A stretch of 64,000 bases of DNA from DATAGF01 sp963834875. Its GTDB lineage: Bacteria; Actinomycetota; Thermoleophilia; Miltoncostaeales; Miltoncostaeaceae. The stretch spans positions 434,001 to 498,000 of the forward strand of contig CAWIDG010000027.1 in the NCBI GenBank assembly GCA_963834875.1. Direction: 5' to 3'. Shown one piece after another: positions 60,939-64,000 of the stretch. The notes below the pieces were generated by a model. That model ran no database searches and was not told where the DNA came from. It saw only the letters and a program-made list of their open reading frames with translations. Numbering within the stretch: the first letter of the stretch is position 1; the number at the start of each line of letters is the position of its first letter. The position numbers and the translations under genes were made by a program.

Positions 60939-60944
60939 TAGACT
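60939..60944 (+). promoter_or_regulatory. putative leaderless -10 of the aminotransferase
   Basis: TAGACT, 7 nt before the GTG at 60952, the same distance as at 5474-5487. No clear -35 is seen. Confidence 0.45.
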
Positions 60945-60951
60945 CGCCGGG

Positions 60952-62052
60952 GTGCCGACGACGATCTCATTCGCCCGTGGAGCCCCCTGCCCGGAGGCGC
61001 TCGCGAGCGACCTGATCGCCGAGTGCGCGCGGCTGGCCCTCGCGGAGGACGGCGTGCGGGTGCTGTCCTACGGCACCGGCCACGGCTACCCGCCCCTGCG
61101 CGAGGTGCTCGCCGCCGAGCACGGGGCGTCGCCGGACCAGGTCCTCGTCACGAACGGGTCGCTGCAGGCGTTCGTCTTCCTCCTGGAGACCCTGCTGGAG
61201 CCCGGCGACCTCGTGGCCGTCGAGGCGCCCACCTACGACCGCGCCCTCCTGCAGCTGCGCCTGCACGGGATGGAGGTGCTGCCCGTCCCCGTCGAGGACG
61301 ACGGCATGGACGTCGACGCCCTCCGTGAGGCGTGCGCGGCCGGGCGCGTCCCGCGGCTGCTGTACACGATCCCGAACTTCCAGAACCCCTCCGGGGCGAC
61401 CCTGTCGGCGGGCAAGCGCCGGGCCCTGGTGGAGGTCTGCGACGAGTTCGGCGTGGTGGTCCTCGAGGACGACCCCTACGGCAAGCTCCGCTTCGAGGGC
61501 GAGGCGCTGCCGGGGCTGGCCGAGCTGGCCGAGCCCGGCCGGGTCATCTTCACGTCGTCGTTCTCGAAGACGGTGGCTCCGGGCCTGCGCGTCGGGTACA
61601 TGGTCAGCCCGCCGGAGATCGCGGGGCGCCTGGCGGCGGCGGCCTCGCGCACCTACATCTCGCCCGCCCTGCTCGCCGAGGCGGCGGTCCACCGGCTCGT
61701 GACCGGGGGTCACCTTCCCGACAACGTCGCACGGGTCACCGAGCTCATGCGCGAGCGCCGCGACGCGATGGTCGCCGGGCTGCGGCACATGCCCGAGGGG
61801 ACGCGGTGCGTCCCGCCGGCCGGTGGCTTCTTCTGCTGGCTGACGCTGCCCGAGGGGATGTCGGCCGACGCGCTCTTCGGCGAGGCCGAGGAGGCGGGCG
61901 TCCCCTACGTCCGCGGCTCCGACTGCGTCGTGGAGGGTGGCGAGCGCACCCTGCGCCTCGCCTACAGCGGCGTCGGCCCCGCGGAGATCGAGGAGGGGAT
62001 GGCGCGCCTGGGGGGCGTGTTCCGGGCCGCCGCCGTCGCCGGCGCCGCCTGA
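60952..62052 (+). CDS. class I/II PLP-dependent aminotransferase
   Basis: Intact, 366 residues. Cytoplasmic aminotransferase of the 2-aminoadipate/MocR-catalytic-domain type. It has ISFARGAPCPEALASDLIAE, LSYGTGHGYPPLREVLAAEH, VLVTNGSLQAFVFLLETLLE, VEAPTYDRALLQLRLHGMEV, LYTIPNFQNPSGATLSAGKR, VVLEDDPYGKLRFEGEALPG and FTSSFSKTVAPGLRVGYMVS, whose Lys is the PLP Schiff-base residue. A C-terminal small domain with PAGGFFCWLTLPEGMSADAL and ERTLRLAYSGVGPAEIEEGM follows. There is no GntR DNA-binding domain. Substrate is not predictable; lysine/aminoadipate or aromatic/branched amino acids are options. Confidence 0.93.
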   Translation: MPTTISFARGAPCPEALASDLIAECARLALAEDGVRVLSYGTGHGYPPLREVLAAEHGASPDQVLVTNGSLQAFVFLLETLLEPGDLVAVEAPTYDRALLQLRLHGMEVLPVPVEDDGMDVDALREACAAGRVPRLLYTIPNFQNPSGATLSAGKRRALVEVCDEFGVVVLEDDPYGKLRFEGEALPGLAELAEPGRVIFTSSFSKTVAPGLRVGYMVSPPEIAGRLAAAASRTYISPALLAEAAVHRLVTGGHLPDNVARVTELMRERRDAMVAGLRHMPEGTRCVPPAGGFFCWLTLPEGMSADALFGEAEEAGVPYVRGSDCVVEGGERTLRLAYSGVGPAEIEEGMARLGGVFRAAAVAGAA

Positions 62053-62065
62053 TCCCGCCGGCGCC

Positions 62066-62565
62066 TCAGCCGGCGGCGGCGGGCGCCGCCGCGGGCGCCA
62101 TGCTCGAGCTCCGTGACGATCTCGATGGCGCCGGCCACGGACCGGGCGTTCGGGCAGTGCGCGGGCGTGGTGCGCGTGCGCCCGCTCGGCCGCCGCGCGC
62201 TGGGACTCGTCGGCCTTCAGGTGGTAGACGATGTCGATGCGGCGCAGCCGGAGGACGCCGTCGGGGTCGACCACGACCTCGCCGGTGGCGTCGGCGGTGA
62301 GGCGGCCGCCGCTGCCGTCGATGCCGCGCGCCTTGAGCGCTCCGCCGAACGTGCCGATCAGGCAGCCGCCGACCGACGCGACCAGGAAGTCGAGCGTCCC
62401 CGGGTTGTCCTCGGCGGTGCCGGGCGGGAAGCCGTAGTGCTCGCCCTGCCATCCCGGCATGCCGAAGGTGACCACCTCGCCGGTGCAGAGGAGATGGGCC
62501 CGCCGGACCGGCGGGCTCTCCCGCGTGAGATGGACCTGGACCTTGTGGACGCTCTCCTCGGACAT
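62066..62565 (-). CDS. OsmC-like protein (frameshift near the C-terminus)
   Basis: About 165 residues. MSEESVHKVQVHLTRESPPV, GWQGEHYGFPPGTAEDNPGT, LDFLVASVGGCLIGTFGGAL with the conserved first Cys, and LRLRRIDIVYHLKADESQRA. After about 62165 the frame shifts into CPNARSVAGAIEIVTELE, which restores the second Cys and the OsmC C-terminus. OsmC proteins reduce organic hydroperoxides with these two cysteines. ATG 62565 has GAGGAG as ribosome binding site. The exact stop is uncertain because of the indel. Confidence 0.82.
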
Positions 62566-62720
62566 GATGCTCCTCGGCTCGCAGGTGGGAACCCGAAAGC
62601 CTAACCGAGGCGGGCCCCGTGCTGGACGGCGCGGCGGGGCGCCGCCTGAACGCGGGCTGAACGCGCCGGACGAACCCCCCGAAGGTCCAGTTTCTCGGCG
62701 TTTCCGGCCATCTAGCCTTC

Positions 62721-63947
62721 ATGGGATGGGGACTGACATGGAGGTTCCTCCCCGGCTCGAGGACGTCCCGCGTGCGCCCGACGACGCGGCCCGGCGACGG
62801 CACCACGGTGCTCGTGCTCTGGGTCGGCCACCGGCCGGGCCCGTGGGTCTGCCGGTCGCTCGAGCGGCAGGGCTACCGGGTCGTCCGCGCGCACCCGGAG
62901 GGAGCCCCGGGGGGGCGCACGCCGATGCGCCCGGCGCCGCTGCGCTACCCGCCACCCACCGAGCAGCAGGACGGGTTCCTGCGCTTCGTCGAGGAGACGT
63001 GCCGCCGCGAGCGCCCGGACGCGGTCCTCACCCTCGACGAGGACATCGTCCGGCTGCTGGCCGAATCGCCGGTCGACCTGGCCGGCGCGGCGCTTGCGGG
63101 CCCCGACGCGGATCAGTACGAGGCGCTCTGCGACAAGGGCCGCCTGGCCGAGACCGCTCGGCTCGCCGGCGTTGACCATCCCCACACCGTCGAGGTCGAC
63201 GGACGGGGTGCCCACGGGGAGCTTCCGCCGGCCCCCTGCATCGTCAAGCCGCGGATCTCCGGGTCGAGCGGCCTCTGGGAGAAGCCGATGCTGGCGGCGA
63301 CGGAGGCCGAGCGCGACGACGCCGTGGGGGCGCTCCTCGACGCCGGCGTTCCGGCCCTCGTCCAGGAGCGGCTCACCGGGCGCCGGTGGGTGGGCCACTG
63401 CGTCCGGGGGGACGGCTGGTTCGACTTCCTCTGCTTCGAGGTCGACCGCGACTACCCCCGGCGCGCCGGGCCCGCCTCGGTCATGCACAGCGCGCCCGCG
63501 CCGCTCGAGGTGATCGACGGCACCCTGCGGCTGCTCGACCTCGTCGGCTACCGCGGCCCCTGCAGCCTCAGCTTCATCCAGCAGGGGGACCGCTTCATGG
63601 TCCACGACGTCAACCTGCGCCTCGGCGCCACGGTCGAGGCGTCGATCCGGGCCGGCTTCGACATCGCCGGCCGCAGCGTCGAGGCCGCCCTCGGGCGGCC
63701 GGTAGCGCCGCTCCCGGCGCTGCGGCCCATCCGGTACGTGCGCTTCGACGGCGAGCTCCGCGAGCTCGCGCGGGCCCTGCGCGGGCGCAACGGCGAGTCG
63801 CCCGCCCGGCTGGGCGGGTGGATCGCCGGCGGCCTCGTCTCGCGGAGCACGGTCCTGGACCCGTCGCCCTTCGATCCGTCCTGGGCTCCGAGCGTCCTGG
63901 CCAAGCGGGTCGCCCGCACCGCGGCGGCGCGCGGCGCCCGGGGCTAG
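62721..63947 (+). CDS. ATP-grasp protein of unknown substrate
   Basis: About 400 residues. The fold is recognisable from TTVLVLWVGHRPGPWVCRSL onward: LTLDEDIVRLLAESPVDLAG, DKGRLAETARLAGVDHPHTV, CIVKPRISGSSGLWEKPMLA (central ATP-grasp loop with Lys), PALVQERLTGRRWVGHCV, DFLCFEVDRD and HDVNLRLGATVEASIRAGFD with the Asn and acidic metal ligands. Such proteins ligate a carboxylate to an amine or thiol. The start is uncertain: ATG 62721 gives an atypical first 30 residues, and ATG 62727 in another frame would need an indel. The TAG stop lies in a CTAG shared with the gene on the other strand. Confidence 0.8.
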   Translation: MGWGLTWRFLPGSRTSRVRPTTRPGDGTTVLVLWVGHRPGPWVCRSLERQGYRVVRAHPEGAPGGRTPMRPAPLRYPPPTEQQDGFLRFVEETCRRERPDAVLTLDEDIVRLLAESPVDLAGAALAGPDADQYEALCDKGRLAETARLAGVDHPHTVEVDGRGAHGELPPAPCIVKPRISGSSGLWEKPMLAATEAERDDAVGALLDAGVPALVQERLTGRRWVGHCVRGDGWFDFLCFEVDRDYPRRAGPASVMHSAPAPLEVIDGTLRLLDLVGYRGPCSLSFIQQGDRFMVHDVNLRLGATVEASIRAGFDIAGRSVEAALGRPVAPLPALRPIRYVRFDGELRELARALRGRNGESPARLGGWIAGGLVSRSTVLDPSPFDPSWAPSVLAKRVARTAAARGARG

Positions 63948-64000
63948 GCGCCCCCCGCGGCCGGGACCGCGGCCTCCACGTCGTCGCGGTAGAGGTCCCA
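63944..64000 (-). CDS. 3' end of a gene entering the window
   Basis: On the minus strand 18 codons (WDLYRDDVEAAVPAAGGA) run open to a TAG inside the CTAG at 63944-63947. The protein-like composition and the shared stop, as seen at 17837-17840, suggest the C-terminus of a convergent gene. Too short to identify. Confidence 0.45.
   Translation of the reverse strand, partial: WDLYRDDVEAAVPAAGGA

Noticed and set aside
60967..62565. A 532-residue minus-strand open frame covering the aminotransferase
   Set aside because: Only its first 140 residues (OsmC-like) resemble a protein. The rest is the antisense of the aminotransferase and stays open because of high GC; the real gene shifts frame near 62165.

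Overview
The window is very GC-rich DNA with dense, often 1-4 nt overlapping genes, many GTG starts and several apparently leaderless promoters. Gene content points to the Actinomycetota, probably the Thermoleophilia/Solirubrobacterales: an acyl-CoA carboxylase operon with a small epsilon subunit, an ECF41-type sigma factor, secreted lysyl-oxidase-like proteins, and repeated Ig-like surface proteins. The lineage is an inference; there is no rRNA in the window. I saw no tRNA, rRNA, CRISPR array, insertion sequence or prophage gene.

Layout. 0.4-4.2 kb: polyprenyl-phosphate sugar transferase, divergent from a WecB/WecG-like pair. 4.2-5.3 kb: moaD-moaE plus a small Cys/His-rich protein. 5.5-8.9 kb: tandemly duplicated lysyl-oxidase-like genes. 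9.0-14.5 kb: methylmalonyl-CoA-mutase-type catalytic subunit and a biotin-dependent acyl-CoA carboxylase (beta, epsilon, alpha), i.e. propionyl/methylmalonyl-CoA metabolism. 14.5-15.9 kb: PKD-domain secreted protein. 16.0-17.8 kb: epimerase plus ECF41 sigma factor behind a matching ECF41-type promoter. 17.8-21.8 kb: small protein, LuxR-type regulator, DHFR-like reductase, FemX-like acyltransferase. 22.0-25.9 kb: polysaccharide operon led by a degenerate GGDEF-like protein. 25.9-26.6 kb: PIN toxin/antitoxin. 26.8-28.9 kb: sucCD. 28.8-40.6 kb: second polysaccharide region (acyltransferase, three GT4 glycosyltransferases, P-domain secreted protein, second PIN toxin/antitoxin, flippase, GT2, O-antigen ligase, Wzz-like protein). 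40.7-43.9 kb: two divergent paralogous secreted proteins of unknown function. 43.9-50.4 kb: two copies of an epimerase-PIG-L deacetylase-glycosyltransferase cassette around an FkbM methyltransferase; the epimerase-deacetylase halves (about 1.85 kb) are almost identical. 50.6-60.9 kb: surface-protein region with a third lysyl-oxidase-like protein, a thioester-domain protein and three tandem Ig-like paralogues. 61-64 kb: aminotransferase, OsmC-like protein, ATP-grasp protein and the edge of one more gene.

How it fits together. Much of the window builds or decorates the cell surface: nucleotide-sugar epimerases, priming transferases, glycosyltransferases, deacetylases, flippase, polymerase/ligase and chain-length control make and modify glycans, while secreted lysyl-oxidase-like, thioester, PKD, P-domain and Ig-like proteins could form a covalently stabilised protein matrix (inference).

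Caution on quality. At least twenty genes, including conserved single-copy ones, are broken by one-base insertions or deletions where the same protein resumes in another frame. This looks like consensus error in the assembly more than pseudogenisation. I give the whole-gene extents and describe the breaks.
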